Of a stretch of DNA of 59,153 bases, positions 47,731 through 59,153 are shown piece after piece. The notes beneath the pieces were generated by a model that was given only the letters and a program-made list of their open reading frames with translations, was not told where the DNA came from and ran no database searches. The stretch is from Phoronis australis (taxonomy: Eukaryota > Phoronida > Phoronidae). Numbering within the stretch: position 1 is the first letter of the stretch; the number at the start of each line of letters is the position of its first letter. The translations under genes and the position numbers were made by a program. The stretch covers positions 1 through 59,153 of the forward strand of contig NMRA01000561.1 in NCBI GenBank assembly GCA_002633005.1. Reading direction: 5' to 3'.

Positions 47731-48306
47731 TTCAATAGCAGAGAATTACTTTGAATACTGCAATTTTGTCTGTTTTGCTCGTTCCAGGCCTCTTAAACAA
47801 AAGATGTTTACTTTCATCTTCTATGAACTTTGAAGAAAACGTAAATACATACAGGACTGTAACTTACAGTATGTTCTTATTTTTATCAGCAAATATGGGT
47901 CTCAATCAGTTTTTGTATGACGTCATCAACAACAGTTGAAGCTATGCTTTTTCATTAAAATAAATGAGAAATTTTCTCACATTTTGACTTGATTGCACAA
48001 TATTGATGTATGATAGCTCACTTGCTCTAGTGGTCTAATTTCGTTAAACTTGTTTATTTCTGTGCCTCAAATGAGCGGAGAAATATCTATTTTAGAACTT
48101 GAGGTAGCGCTTAGCGAGTTGAGCAGATAAAATTTGAAGTCGCATTTGGCGAGAGAGGCCAATTGGGTAGAAGTCTCTACCGACAATCTGAGATTATATT
48201 TGACGAAATGGTGTCCCGAAAATCAGCTGCTGCATGAATCATGCAGGTTATGCTATAGTCTTAAGGCATCAACGGTCAAATTCGGTTTGACAAACAAGTT
48301 GATTTT
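47731..48306. other. Gene-free interval upstream of the alpha minisatellite
   Basis: I could not find a first exon for bursicon alpha here. Confidence 0.35.
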
Positions 48307-48783
48307 GTAATTAGTGAAGTGAAATCTCTATCGTTTGACGGGATATTCACTCATTCTCCGTAATTAGTGCAGTGAAATCTCTTTCGTTTAACGGGATATT
48401 CACTCATTCTCCGTAATTAGTGCAGTGATATCTCTTTCGTTTGACGGGATATTCACTCATTCTCCGTAATTAGTGAAGTGAAATCTCTATCGTTTGACGG
48501 GATATTCACTCATTCTCCGTAATTAGTGAAGTGAAATCTCTATCGTTTGACGGGATATTCACTCATTCTCCGTAATTAGTGCAGTGAAATCTCTTTCGTT
48601 TAACGGGATATTCACTAATTCTCCGTAATTAGTGCAGTGAAATCTCTATCGTTTGACGGGATATTCACTCATTCTCCGTAATTAGTGCAGTGAAATCTCT
48701 ATCGTTTGACGGGATATTCACTCATTCTCCGTAATTAGTGAAGTGAAATCTCTATCGTTTGACGGGATATTCACTCATTCTCC
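48307..48783. repeat. 53-bp minisatellite, 9 copies, upstream of the bursicon alpha exon
   Basis: Nine head-to-tail 53-bp units starting GTAATTAGTGAAGTGAAATC and containing CGTTTGACGGGATATTCACT. Two or three unit variants (GAAG/GCAG, CTCTATC/CTCTTTC, TTGACG/TTAACG) alternate. The array ends about 166 bp before the exon's 3' splice site. Confidence 0.95.
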
Positions 48784-48949
48784 GTTGTAAGCTGGTGATA
48801 ATAAGCGATTTTATTCATGTGTTGTGGTTATAATCATGGAACGGCGTCCTTCACATTAATCCCTGCAACCTTCATGGACGTTCGTTTGCAGACTTATCAG
48901 GATCGTACCTGTTTAAAGAGGTTTATGGAACAGTCTGCCTTCATTTCAG

Positions 48950-49430
48950 ATCAAGAGGACATCGCGGTAGATGTTTGAGAGACACTGTGCATCTACTGCT
49001 TTTTCTGGCATTACTAACGCAGTTATGTCAAAGTTCAAGGACACGGGTCTGCCGGACGCGCAGAACTTTAATGCTACTGACGATGAGAGACTGCGCAGAG
49101 AAACGTCTGCTCAGTCGGGGCTGTGAGGGGCATTGTACAAGCTATTTACAAGTTGAATTCACTCAAGAAGGCTACAGACTGCATAAATCATGTCATTGCT
49201 GCGTTCCCAAAACGTATCGTGAGGTCCAAGTACCGGTCAATTGTCTTGGGGGGCAAAGAGTAGTAAGTTTTTCTGTTCCGACGGAGTGTATTTGTCGTCC
49301 GTGTTTTGCAGACGTTCCGACGAGCGAAATAGTTCCTTCAGAGCTGAGTCGCAACGACGACGGGCTAAGATTTCAAGGAGACGAACCGGCAACGTCAGAG
49401 GACGTGGAAGAAGACGTGATCTTTTTGTAG
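48950..49430 (+). CDS. burs: Bursicon alpha, main exon (5' exon not found)
   Basis: After the 3' splice site CTGCCTTCATTTCAG the frame reads a hydrophobic segment (HLLLFLALLTQLCQSS) and then the whole knot: VCRTRRTLMLLTMRDCAEKR, RGCEGHCTSYLQV, KSCHCCVPKTYREVQVPVNC and TECICRPC, followed by SEIVPSELS and an acidic tail to TAG (49428-49430). The GC-x-GHC-x-SY-x-QV, SC-x-CC and EC-x-CRPC words and 11 cysteines in the right order are the bursicon alpha pattern. There is no in-frame ATG; the frame upstream is open to about 48834, so a short 5' exon must supply the start, joining in phase 2. The hydrophobic segment would act as the signal-peptide core. Same strand as bursicon beta, its presumed heterodimer partner. 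No lesion. Confidence 0.85.
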
Positions 49431-52118
49431 ATTGTGAATGAATCATTAAATTAAGCTGAAATTACCCCTTCACACATAGTTTATCCCATCATGCTTCACG
49501 TTGATCGTCTGGCTATCACTGTAGCATGACTCAATATCTTAAAGACAACCTAAAGACGGTTGTTTCTGATAAGATAGGTCTTCCGACTAAATATCTGAAA
49601 TGTTGATGGGAGAACGTCGGTAGCGCTTCGTACGAAATTAGTCATTTTCCACCTTAGGCAACATGAATCCACTCTTGAATGTGACTCATATAGTTCAGAT
49701 ACAACCTTGACTAAAGGGAAAGAACTTAAGATGTCCGGCATTAACTTCCTATCATAACTGGTCCCTCTGCTGCATCTTCTAACATTTCAAACACACTTCT
49801 TTAACTACGCATTGAAACTACATAAAGTAGGCCAAGTTTCATTTCATTTAATAACAGCAACAAAGTCGTGTACCTCTTAGATACGCGGCGTGTAATCGTT
49901 TACAGAAATTTTTAATCTAGCTAAAAGTATTTGTCATTATTAATTATGATCAATTGTCGTCGACAAGTGAATTTAAAACCTGAGCCACTTTCAGTGACTT
50001 AAAAACCAAATGTAAAAGACGACCTGACTCTAGTCTCATTATTTGATTTTAACTTAGATATGATTTGAATAAAAAAGATCAAAGAAATTTGGACCTTCAT
50101 ATCTATTTATAATGGAAATTTAAACAAGGATGGGTAATGACCAAACGTCTGAATACATTAACACAGTTTTACAGCAGCTGAAAGCGAGTTTTAATCACTG
50201 CGCTAGGCGAAGGACAATTGCTGTTAATCGCTGCTGAACTTTATGTTCGTTCGTGGTAATTGGGAATCGCTGATATTTTTCTTCATGTAAAAGCTCAAAT
50301 TAGGTTGTTTATGCATATCACAACACCTTCGTTACATTCGCTATAGGAAGTGTTCCAATTTTATTGCAGTTTTTATTGCAGTTTGATTATAACGTCCTTC
50401 CCTAAAAACTAACTAAACGTTATAAATTATAGCGAACGTGGTCGTTACTCACATTAGAGTTGATTCCAGAGCTTTAAGAAGTCGACAGTTGGTTACAGAC
50501 TCATACTGGTGTTTACAAATTGTTTACAGACTCATGCTGGTGTTGACAAGTTGTCTTATCACGCCAGGTCCTTTTATATACACAATAAAAGTTTCAAGCA
50601 GTGACTATCTGTCAATTCTTTTTAGACCTAAACTTCATGTAAGTAAGGAACAAGTTGAGACAAGTTCTAATGCAGTAAATTATCTAAATATAAATAGCTT
50701 TCCTAACGGATGGCGGATTTTACGATCGCTTTAAAATGGAAGCAGTTACTTAAACAGGATACAAACAATTATTCCGTCAAAGAAACGAACACTTGATTTT
50801 GACCACCTATCGCTTTGACGAGCTCCTAATTCAATAACAAGGAAAAAGAAGGTAAACAATGGATAGTCTACGCCAATCTACCGAACTGTGTGCGACCAGC
50901 TTGCGACCTAGTTTTCCGTGGGAAGTGATTTGTTGATTTGCCAAGAATTGACAGCTTATTATTCCTCGAAATCTAACACTCAACGCATAAAACGATAACT
51001 TGTAAAGCCAGGTCTCAAGCAATAATAAACGGTAAGTTTTATAGACGTCCAGACATCGTCTCCAACTTGACTGAACAATAAATTTGAGACCAATATCACA
51101 AAAACAAGTGGTATGAATCAAAAGTTGTTTTTGTAACTGAAGGCGGTCTTATAAGCGCTTTGAGACTGAAGAAAATGGATTTATTCCGAAACACAGGTTG
51201 ACCAAATTCGCAATCTATTGAAAACAGAACTTCAAAATTGATAGTTACGTGATTACGAGACGCGAGCTTTATATCATCGGAATAGACAACTTTTTCGGTT
51301 TTCCAATAAAAACGCCCCGATTAATGAACTTTCTTAGTGACCACGATAATATATGCTATGTCAGATTGCATTACTTTCGTGCCTACAACCAGTCTTTGCA
51401 GGAACACTAATTTGTAATGCCATGACTCTTGTCATTAGGCGACATAGTAACCGGGCTGTCAGTATGCACAAAAATAGAAAGCTGATTATATTTCTGAGAC
51501 CTTATCAGCTCCTGAAGTAAACGTTTCGCCCAACGTTCGTCACAATTACTACAGAATTGTTACCAGTTCATTTAGGTTTGTAATGAAATCCATCTTTTGA
51601 AGCCGAAGTCTAAATCAATAGCTCTTATCGTGGACGGAACACGCATCACTAGCTCATATCATGGACGGAACACGCATTAACAGGCGCTTTAATTAAAAAA
51701 TTTCCTGAAACACGTGACCGAATTTAATCAAACGTCTGTGTCAGACGATTCATAGTTCATGTAACGGATGCAGTAGGATGCTTCCTGTTTCCAAACGCTC
51801 TATATTGCAAAACACTTTAATTCAGCCCTCAGATATTCTTTTTAAATATATCAGTTGAACGGTTGTCTGATGTAATAGCCGATGGCACCACCGCTTAATT
51901 AAAGAATAGTCTTATTCTCTCCAAATTAGTCACTTACCCACCCTCATCTGTTTACGTAAGGCAAGCCTTTAACTCTAACACTTCCCGCGTTGTCTAATGC
52001 AGGTATCGCGTATTACATTGTGATTTGTGAGATCTGGCGAGATCTCATTTTGCATCCGAGACATCATACTCCATTCAGAGCACTGGATGACTTATTAACT
52101 AAAAATTTTTACTATTAA
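49431..52118. other. Gene-free interval downstream of bursicon alpha
   Basis: No exon recognised. Short direct repeats are present: ACAGACTCAT-CTGGTGTT twice at about 50495-50545 (31-bp period) and ATGGACGGAACACGCAT-like units at about 51618-51679 (31-bp period). Confidence 0.4.
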
Positions 52119-52814
52119 AGAGACATGGAACGCGAATACTCGTCAAACATATTTTTAAACAATTCCTGACGAACGTACCATCTCGCAACGTCTACTACTG
52201 AGTTATTCACTTCCCTTGTGAAAGAATTTCCAGAAAAAAGTCATGGAATTCACGATTTTTGAAATACGCGACAAGGAAAAACCATGTAGTCACCACAGAA
52301 TTTCTAATTTCCTTTACACTTCCCACGCATGCGCTCACTCATTCGACAAACATCTGACTGGCGAGATGGATATTTTAAACGGCAGATTATTATGTGTGGC
52401 CGTATTCCGAAACTGAGGTCGACAGCACAGTATGAGGCAAGCCAGTGAAGCAAGCGATTTCCCAGAAAGAATTCCAAGAGCATTTTAGAAAATATTTGAA
52501 TACTACGATACATTTATAATTAATCTTTAACACTTGGGACTTATATCAATTGATTCTAAATCGGACTGGCTGCTTCTTGAAGCCATCATTATTTTGTATA
52601 CATCAAAGTTCAAAAATCACTATAAAAGAAATGTGCTACGTCTATGTCTTGCCGTGCTTTGGCTTGTGGGAGAAATTTGAACGAAGAGACGGGGAGTTGA
52701 CGAATCGTTTGCTTGAAATTCGAAACTAAATGAAAAATGCTTCAGCATCAACAGCAATCCAATTTTGTAACGAACGAACCGTAAAAATACTTGGTGAACA
52801 AGTTGAATTCTGCC
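52119..52814. repeat. Dispersed repeat family D, copy 2 (empty-site copy)
   Basis: Direct-orientation paralogue of 46335-46650 plus 47446-47730. It lacks the 795-bp inverted-repeat insertion, the join falling near 52440 (GCCAGTGAAGC). Non-coding. Confidence 0.85.
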
Positions 52815-53624
52815 GGGAGGATTCCTAGAGTGGGTGCGTTGTGCATCGACAAAATGTATCGGAAAATTTTTGTCTTTGAAATTCACATAAGTACTGAATT
52901 TCCAAATGTTTGGGACTCGAAAGTCGACGACTAGTCTTTATTAGCCTAGTGAACATCTGGTGAACGAAGTCATTTGATCAAATTCTTGACCAAGATACGA
53001 TGTATCTGATTTCTATGAATATTTCAAGGCTTGTGTTGGCTTACAAAATAAATGATATGACGTCAGTGACTAGATGACACCCATGGAACGAAAGTCATGT
53101 CCACCAGCTTTAAAAATGTCGAAAACCTTGATAGTTTCTACACACTTTAAAATTTACGACTTGCTGGATGACCAACGAAATTCGACTTCAAAGTGACATT
53201 ATCGGCTATAAAATTGTCAGAGCAGTGCTACGTAGCATCAAGGTCACAAGCTCAGCTGTGGCAGCACAACGCTTTGCTAGTGGAACCAGGATAGGATCCA
53301 GAATTTTGAGTTAAGGGGGCCAGAGCAGAGTAGCAGCCAGGAACTAGATTTTCCCACACAAAAAATTGCGCCCCCCGAATTGCCGAAAGGGAAGAGATGG
53401 GGAGGTGAATTTACCCTTCCCGTCTAGGAAAAGTTTTGATTTAGTGTCTCACATTTTCCTTGATTTCTGAAGAATAATCAGCCCTCGACGATACTTCAAG
53501 CGCCAGGGCGCTCTTTGCCTTGAGCGCCACAAAAGTCCACTGCCCTTCAAGGTGAGCTGGAATCTTAATCCAAAGTCAATTTTTCAACTTTCTAATTTAC
53601 CGACAAAAACGTCTATAATCCGGC
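52815..53624. other. Gene-free interval with a possible decayed CAGTGG element
   Basis: Near 53290-53400 a GGATCCAGAATTTTGAGTTA block followed by G- and C-runs recalls the start of the CAGTGGCGGAT elements, but no terminal repeat or duplication is intact. Confidence 0.3.
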
Positions 53625-53729
53625 AATAGTCTGATATAACGTGCCCGTATTTTGAGAACCAGCTTGATGCCCGTTATTTTAATGGAGAAAACTGGTTCTC
53701 AAAATTCGGGCAGGAAAAACCAGACTATT
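53625..53729. mobile_element. Hairpin mini-element, family B copy 2
   Basis: The ends AATAGTCTG and CAGACTATT are perfect inverted copies. Inside, GCCCGTATTTTGAGAACCAG pairs with CTGGTTCTCAAAATTCGGGC. The arms and the loop TTGATGCCCGTTATT match the copy in the bursicon beta intron. Confidence 0.8.
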
Positions 53730-54237
53730 ACCCATAATCCTTCACTTGCACATGCCTTTCTGCCAAGTGCGTTTAAGAACGTCTCAGGTGAATAGGAACT
53801 CCGCTAGAAGTCGCGTCCCCAGGCGCTGACGCCAGTGAAGATGCAATATTAAACTTAATCCTAATCTTCTTACTTTGCAATAGTGCAAAAGCTGCGAAAT
53901 AATATTTGAATGTGTAAAATGTTTAGCTGCGCATGCGATGGTATACCGGATAACATTGAACGAAAAAACACGTTGGTGACAAAGTTTAAAACAGGCAATT
54001 TTCGAGTGATTAAACAGCACTTGTTTTATTTTGAAACCGTTTCGAAGGGGACAGTGAAATATAACTAGTCCGTCAATTTTTATCTATGCTCACATTACCG
54101 GAACTTTTGGATAGCACCTCGTATACAGATCTCGGTGACTTTTCACAATGCAAATGCTACACGCAGATCGACTGCACGACATAACAATCAAGTTGACAAG
54201 TCCCATCACGTCTTAATAAAAGCGTTCGCCTGGGCTG
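53730..54237. other. Gene-free interval
   Basis: No recognisable feature. Confidence 0.4.
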
Positions 54238-55700
54238 TCAAGTTGCTAACATAACTATGGGACCGTTATGGTCGACCTTAATGACCGTGTGTATGGAAAG
54301 GGGTGCCAAAGCATTAAATCTGACATCGACCATGGTGCTTCTGAAGGAGTTTAAACAAATCTCAATGTAGAATTTACTCGCTTTACGTTCGCAACCGTGA
54401 CGGATGTCAACAGTAGCAGAATCAACACCTTGATGATGTTTGGAAATTGCAATGGACATGGCCTTCGACCCGAGAGTGTAGTAGAGATGTCGTCGGGCTT
54501 GACGTGTGTGCAGCAAAGTGGCAGCAGACTGATGGTTATCGTTGTAACAGGAGAGTAATGATTCTTCTATTTCCCTCAGTTCATCAGCTTCTCGTCTCTT
54601 TTCGAAGGTTATACGGGATAAGACGGAGTCCCTGTACTGCTTTATTTGTCAGAACAGTAAACTGCATGCCAAGATGTTGTTGTAGACTATCTAAGAATGG
54701 AATGTATATGGCTTGCTTGAAGTATTCTTTGGCGTCTATTGCCGGAATGTTGTTTCTTAGTGTTTTTCTTCCCGCATCTCCTGGGTGGCTCAAGAGTCTT
54801 ATTTGCATTGGGTGCCATGCTACCATCTTGTAGCACACAGTATAATACTCTGCGTCATTTGTTCTCGTAAACAGAATTTCCACATGCTTGACCATTCGTA
54901 AGCGTTCTATGATGTCTAGAGTTGAGCCCTGTAGTTTCTTACTGAATGGCACTGTGAATCCAAAGTCATGGCTCCCTCAATAATTATAGAGCGCTTCTGG
55001 AGACTGCTGTAGTAGCCGTACTGCGCAAAATGAATGCTTGCCCGTCATGTTTCCGGCACCGTCCATCGTCTGCAATCTACAGCATGCAATGTCTAAGCCA
55101 AACCTTTGTCAAACACTGAATGATAGTCTCACAAAGTGCGTGTTTTGTGTAATCAATACGATTTCCTGTTGACACCAGTTACCTGCGTCTGTGACCTCGT
55201 CGCACTGAATCCCGTAATAGGGCCCGAAATGCTTACTCGTCACTTCCTGGATTACTTCCTTCTACACGTATTCTTTTATGCATCCAAGAACGTCGTTTTG
55301 AGTAGTCTTGCTTGTGTAGCACGCATGCTTTGGACACGTTTTCAAGTGCTCGGCAAAAATACTACATCACCTGCTTCTATTCTCAATCTACGAAAGCCTT
55401 GAAATTATTTTTTATTTGCATTTTCGTAGGAGTCATCATCACTGTGGGCCCCTCAGTGCGTCTGCCACTATACACTTAATCAACGAGACAAGAGCTTCGC
55501 CATTTCTCTGACTGCATACGTTCTGATAATCAACTATCTTTGAATCTGTTCTAGCAGGAACGTTCGGATAAGAGAGTAGAAAGGTTTCCTGTTTAGTCAT
55601 AGAATTAAGGTGGTATTCTTAAGTCGCATGTTGTTTTAGATCGTGTAAGGCGTCCTTCCAGTTCTGATAAGGCTCTAAAATTAGTTTCTTGGGGCCACAA
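54238..55700 (-). pseudogene. hAT-type transposase remnant (DUF4371/ZMYM-like)
   Basis: Read on the minus strand, fragments of a hAT transposase appear in the right order: an N-terminal finger end EPYQNWKDALHDLKQHA (about 55690-55640), EHLKTCPKHACYTSKTTQND, FGPYYGIQCDEVTDAGNW (catalytic-Asp region, about 55240-55180), CRLQTMDGAGNMTGK (about 55080-55030), NIPAIDAKEYFKQAIYIPFL (about 54750-54690), and the dimerisation-domain end NSFRSTMVDVRFNALAPLSI (about 54345-54285). Stops, frameshifts and large internal deletions separate them, so it is inactive. Terminal repeats and the 8-bp duplication typical of hAT were not located. Confidence 0.8.
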
Positions 55701-57399
55701 TGTGAACTGTCTGAACCATCAACTTCTTGTGAGTATGCTACAAACGTAAACTTCTACAGCCATGCTCTATTGCAACTTTTTTTCTGCAACCAGACTTTTG
55801 GCCCTTGTAGTTGTCTTTTGTGGAAGTTTGTAAGATGACCACAGCTCTCTGCTTTTGATTACATTAAATTTGGTCTCGTCGTCAATGGATGTACAGTTGA
55901 CGTAACCTCTAATGTCGTAAATATGTGTTTTAGGGGACATTTCTGTTTCATCGCACTGTGTACCGCATTCGGGATCGTTATCAGAATCATTCCGATCACC
56001 TAACTAACCGTCCACCTGACTTTTGACTGTGCTATATCGCCTTCCTCGGCATGATTTTCTTTTGAGAGGCTTTGTACTTCAAAAGTAAATTACGTCCAAG
56101 TTAACTAATACGCAATGTGGTGCGCACTGTAATATGTTTTTACCAGGGATATAGCTGCCGTTGACGCACTGACTGAGGTGATTCATTTTCAAAAACTGAC
56201 TGAAAATCACAGGCAGGGATCCGCTTTATTGAAGGTAGTAAGTCCGGTCGTATCCAAGACGGTCGTATGTCAGATTTGGCAATCAGTCCATCATTTTTTT
56301 AAGAAGATTGACGTTGATTCTGAATAATGGAGCGACTATAGAAAACAGTACTTTTTGCTAATATCAACTGTTCTCATTTCTGCCTCATACGGACACAGGA
56401 CGTAATTTTGCCGCGAAAACAATGCTGTGAATAGAGACAAAATGCACCAGTTGACCACAACCGTAGTGCGCCAATTAAAAATTTACAGCGCCAATGGCGT
56501 AGTGCGCGGTCCAAAAACGAACCGGCATGGAAACAGTGTGTACAAATCGTTGAGGAATTATCGGTGATTCGAGAATTTTGCGTGGTCCCTTTTGCGTCGC
56601 ACACGGCAGTGTAAGACTTTGCAACGCCAACTTATACAAGGTCTCGAGCTTGCGAGAGTTTTTACTTTAATGCAAACAAAAAATGTACGAGTATTGCCTC
56701 AGAGCAACCTAATAGTAGAGGTGACCTTTAACTTCATCTGGCAATTTCGGTTGTGCGTGTCAAACAGGTCGACAGTGAAAAGTTGTCACTGTTGACAAGA
56801 CCCTCAGCTGGTCCAGTCATATTAGTGGGAATGCGTCAAATATAAATTAGCGTCTTGATCTCCCCGGCGTATACCACGATTTCTTCCTACAGAAGGGCGT
56901 TTCAAAAATTTCAGCGACTGTGTATTTCCTCTCTTCATTTATTGTAGTACTGTGTGGTCAGGATGCAATGCAAAATTGGTTTCTTGTTTATTAAACGCTT
57001 ACAAGCTGGCGGCCACTTATTCTCGGTGTGCCTTTTGACACTCCATCAACAGAATGGGATGACTGCCCGTTGACAAATATTTTATATACAGGCGTTTGTG
57101 TATGATGCATAAGTGTTTTCACAACAGTGCACCAACTTATTTATCTCGTAACTTACTCGATCAAAACGGCAACCAAATCTGAACCAGATTTTCTTCCTAA
57201 AACAATTTTGTTGACCCCAGACACAGAATTCGTTATACTCTAAATCATTTTTTATTCAAGCCATTCGACAATAAAACGATTTACCAAAATAGCCTAAAGG
57301 AGACTGATGTTTATCATGACGTCAGACACAAACGCATCAGTTACTTGTGGCTGTGGTCATCAGAGCTGGCCCTGCCTTCTTTTTCAGTCATTTCATTGT
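55701..57399. other. Gene-free interval
   Basis: May include further 5' remnants of the hAT element (to about 55960), but no clear coding words. Confidence 0.35.
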
Positions 57400-57640
57400 A
57401 TATACCATATAAACGTTTTATTTATTTTTAATTCAATTTGTAAATTTAATTTGTAAAATATTAATTTAATGTAACTTAATTCAATATATCTTAATTTATT
57501 GCTGTGAGAGGACCATGCTGTATTTTATGCTTTGGTGGCTAAAGCATGTTTCTTAAATATATTGTATTTTATTCTCTATAAATAAAGTTTATTATTATTA
57601 TTATTAAAATTATTATTATTGTTTGTTATTGTTATTATTA
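57400..57640 (+). mobile_element. Probable LINE 3' tail with (ATT)n
   Basis: AT-rich sequence ending TATAAATAAAGTTTATTATT and continuing as an ATT microsatellite. An AATAAAG followed by short tandem tail repeats is typical of CR1/L2-like LINE 3' ends. No coding part is preserved. Confidence 0.45.
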
Positions 57641-58389
57641 AAACATATGTTTTCGTTGATATCACGGTACCTTTTTATGCCTATCAAAAGGCTACGAAAC
57701 CCGGTTTTAGCCTATTAAGAGATATTGAAAACGACTTTCCTATCCAATTACCTGAAATAATATAATGCTCTGTATCCTTCAACAACCTTCAAAAGTTTGG
57801 AGGAAAAGTTGAAAACTTCTTTCAAAGTCTGCTAAACGTGTAAGCATCAGAACTGTAGAACATGAATTTTGAGTAATAACAAAATTGATAACAATTCCCG
57901 TTCAACAGGAATAGTCATGAACAGACGTTCTCGTCAGTCTCACCATATTACACAACAGGTTAGTTTAATCATGGACTATAGATTGGGTATCTATGCTTAA
58001 TTTAGGTGAACGTGGAACTTAAAGCTTCGCTTACCAACATGAAAGCTAATTAGCAGAAATGATTGTGATATTGGCTAATCACCGCGTCCAAGAAACAAGT
58101 AATTAGACGTGTAACTACAGAAGACGCCCAGACGCCCACAGGAAGATTCTTACATTTACACAACGAGGTTAACCTTAATGAGGGCACTCGTTTAACCAAT
58201 CGATACTGATGTATATTTACTAATTTCGAAAAATGTAACACAGATCTCTATCCAAAGTTTGCATTTGCACACAAATTTTCAATTATTCCAATGTTATTGG
58301 TTCATGGTGTTTTGACAAACTGTGGCGTACGTGTTAATCGTGTCTTCTACGAATTATAAGTTTGTCACGTTTTTCCCTATGTGTGGGTG
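57641..58389. other. Gene-free interval
   Basis: Nothing recognised. Confidence 0.4.
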
Positions 58390-58910
58390 GGCGCAGGTTG
58401 TTACAGACCGGCGCTAATAGCTTTCGGTGCGACGATAGACTGAAGACTGGTTCGAGTTAATCCTTTATTAATCCCGACCGTATGTTCACAAGCCTACTCA
58501 AACAAAACGTCCGACGTAATGTCTGTTCTATGCTCCAGCCAGTGCTGCGAAGCCTTGACTTGTGATGAACTTCTAAGACACGTTCAGCAACTGTTACACT
58601 CATCAATTCAATAAACTGCTGTCTCTATAGCTGGCTCTCTATTGACTATCGCCGTAACTGCTGATTCTCTTCACTGCAACTCAACTGCAATTCTCCTGAT
58701 TAACTTTCTTGAACTAACTTGATCTTCTCTTGAACTGACTTGATCTCTCGACTTGATCTGACTAACACAAACCCGTGCTAGTGTATTTATAGCCTAATGC
58801 ATTGTTCTGGAACTTTTCATCAATTCAAGCACATTCTAGAACTATCCTGAATCTACCCAACCATTCTACAAACATGTACTAGTCTCTAGAATATTCCAGA
58901 CTGCATTAAT
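58390..58910 (-). mobile_element. LTR-like repeat family C, copy 2, with heat-shock-element-like sites
   Basis: On the minus strand the order is: GAATATTCTAGAGA (about 58885-58898); TTCAGGATAGTTCTAGAATG (about 58832-58851), which has GAA/TTC units at 5-bp steps; a GAA/TTC block around GTTCCAGAAC (58804-58813); a clean TATA box GGCTATAAATACAC (58781-58794); a GATCAAGT-rich leader; AATAAAGGATTAACTCG (about 58460); and the conserved end. It is better preserved than copy 1 (41165-41600). The layout matches an LTR promoter with HSF-type sites. It could be a solo LTR; no internal retroviral-type genes are nearby. Confidence 0.6.
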
Positions 58911-59153
58911 CACTGTCATGATAGATAGTCCAGTCATTCTAGGGCTCCAGAGGGCCCAACCTAGAAAAAATTGCAACAGAAGGCTTTTTTGCATAAATGG
59001 CATCTTCAAACATCCCTTGGTGTCAGAAAAAAAATCTACCGAAATCGGAGTGGCGGAAGTCGGTTTTTCAAGATGGCGGACAAAATGGCCGACAAAACCG
59101 GTGATTACTGTTTTCTGGCATATTACTCTTATGTAACAGCTAAAAATAAAACA
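58911..59153. other. Window end, no gene seen
   Basis: A short frame from 58918 has no family resemblance. Confidence 0.4.

Noticed and set aside
48307-48783. CRISPR-like regularity
   Set aside because: Units are contiguous with no unique spacers, in an intron-bearing animal genome. It is a minisatellite.
49237-49446. Frames on both strands over the alpha exon
   Set aside because: Overlap the cystine-knot coding frame without their own family signal.
54447-54833. Plus-strand 128-residue frame
   Set aside because: Antisense of the hAT remnant, whose minus-strand words match a known family.

Overview
The window is animal nuclear DNA, not prokaryotic. Coding regions are cut by GT-AG introns, there are no operons or ribosome-binding sites, long stretches hold no gene, and mobile-element debris is everywhere (non-LTR retrotransposons, hAT, many small inverted-repeat elements, AT microsatellites, minisatellites). 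The gene content fits an invertebrate such as an ambulacrarian or a lophotrochozoan. The species cannot be fixed from this sequence, and single ambiguous bases at 12657 and 44712 suggest a shotgun assembly.

The most interesting content is a same-strand pair of cystine-knot neurohormone genes. Bursicon beta (partner of bursicon) is at about 30275-31700, as two exons joined in phase. The main exon of bursicon alpha is at about 48950-49430. Each has the 11-cysteine pattern of its subunit. In arthropods the two subunits form one heterodimeric ligand for an LGR2-type receptor. Here they lie beta then alpha, about 17 kb apart. Each knot exon is closely preceded by a minisatellite: 8 x about 34 bp ending 38 bp before beta exon 2, and 9 x 53 bp ending about 166 bp before the alpha exon.

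Left part: a multidomain gene at 4999-10759 (C2H2-like, Cys-rich, Ulp1-like and PHD regions) broken by many frame changes; a DUF6589-family gene at 16085-19253 with one frameshift; a 5'-truncated non-LTR retrotransposon at 20696-22155 with a 13-bp target duplication and a small 5' inversion; and a RecQ-like helicase on the minus strand at 24272-29070 with several lesions. The DUF6589 and helicase genes converge.

Right part: mostly gene-poor and packed with short repeats. It holds inverted-repeat elements at 32678, 33469, 44684, 46039 and 46651, a LINE 3' end at 37668-38250, a hAT transposase remnant at 54238-55700 (minus), and two copies of an LTR-like repeat (41165 and 58390) that each carry heat-shock-element-like sites beside a TATA box. 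The element at 46651-47445 can be dated relatively, because a paralogous copy of its host sequence at 52119-52814 lacks it.
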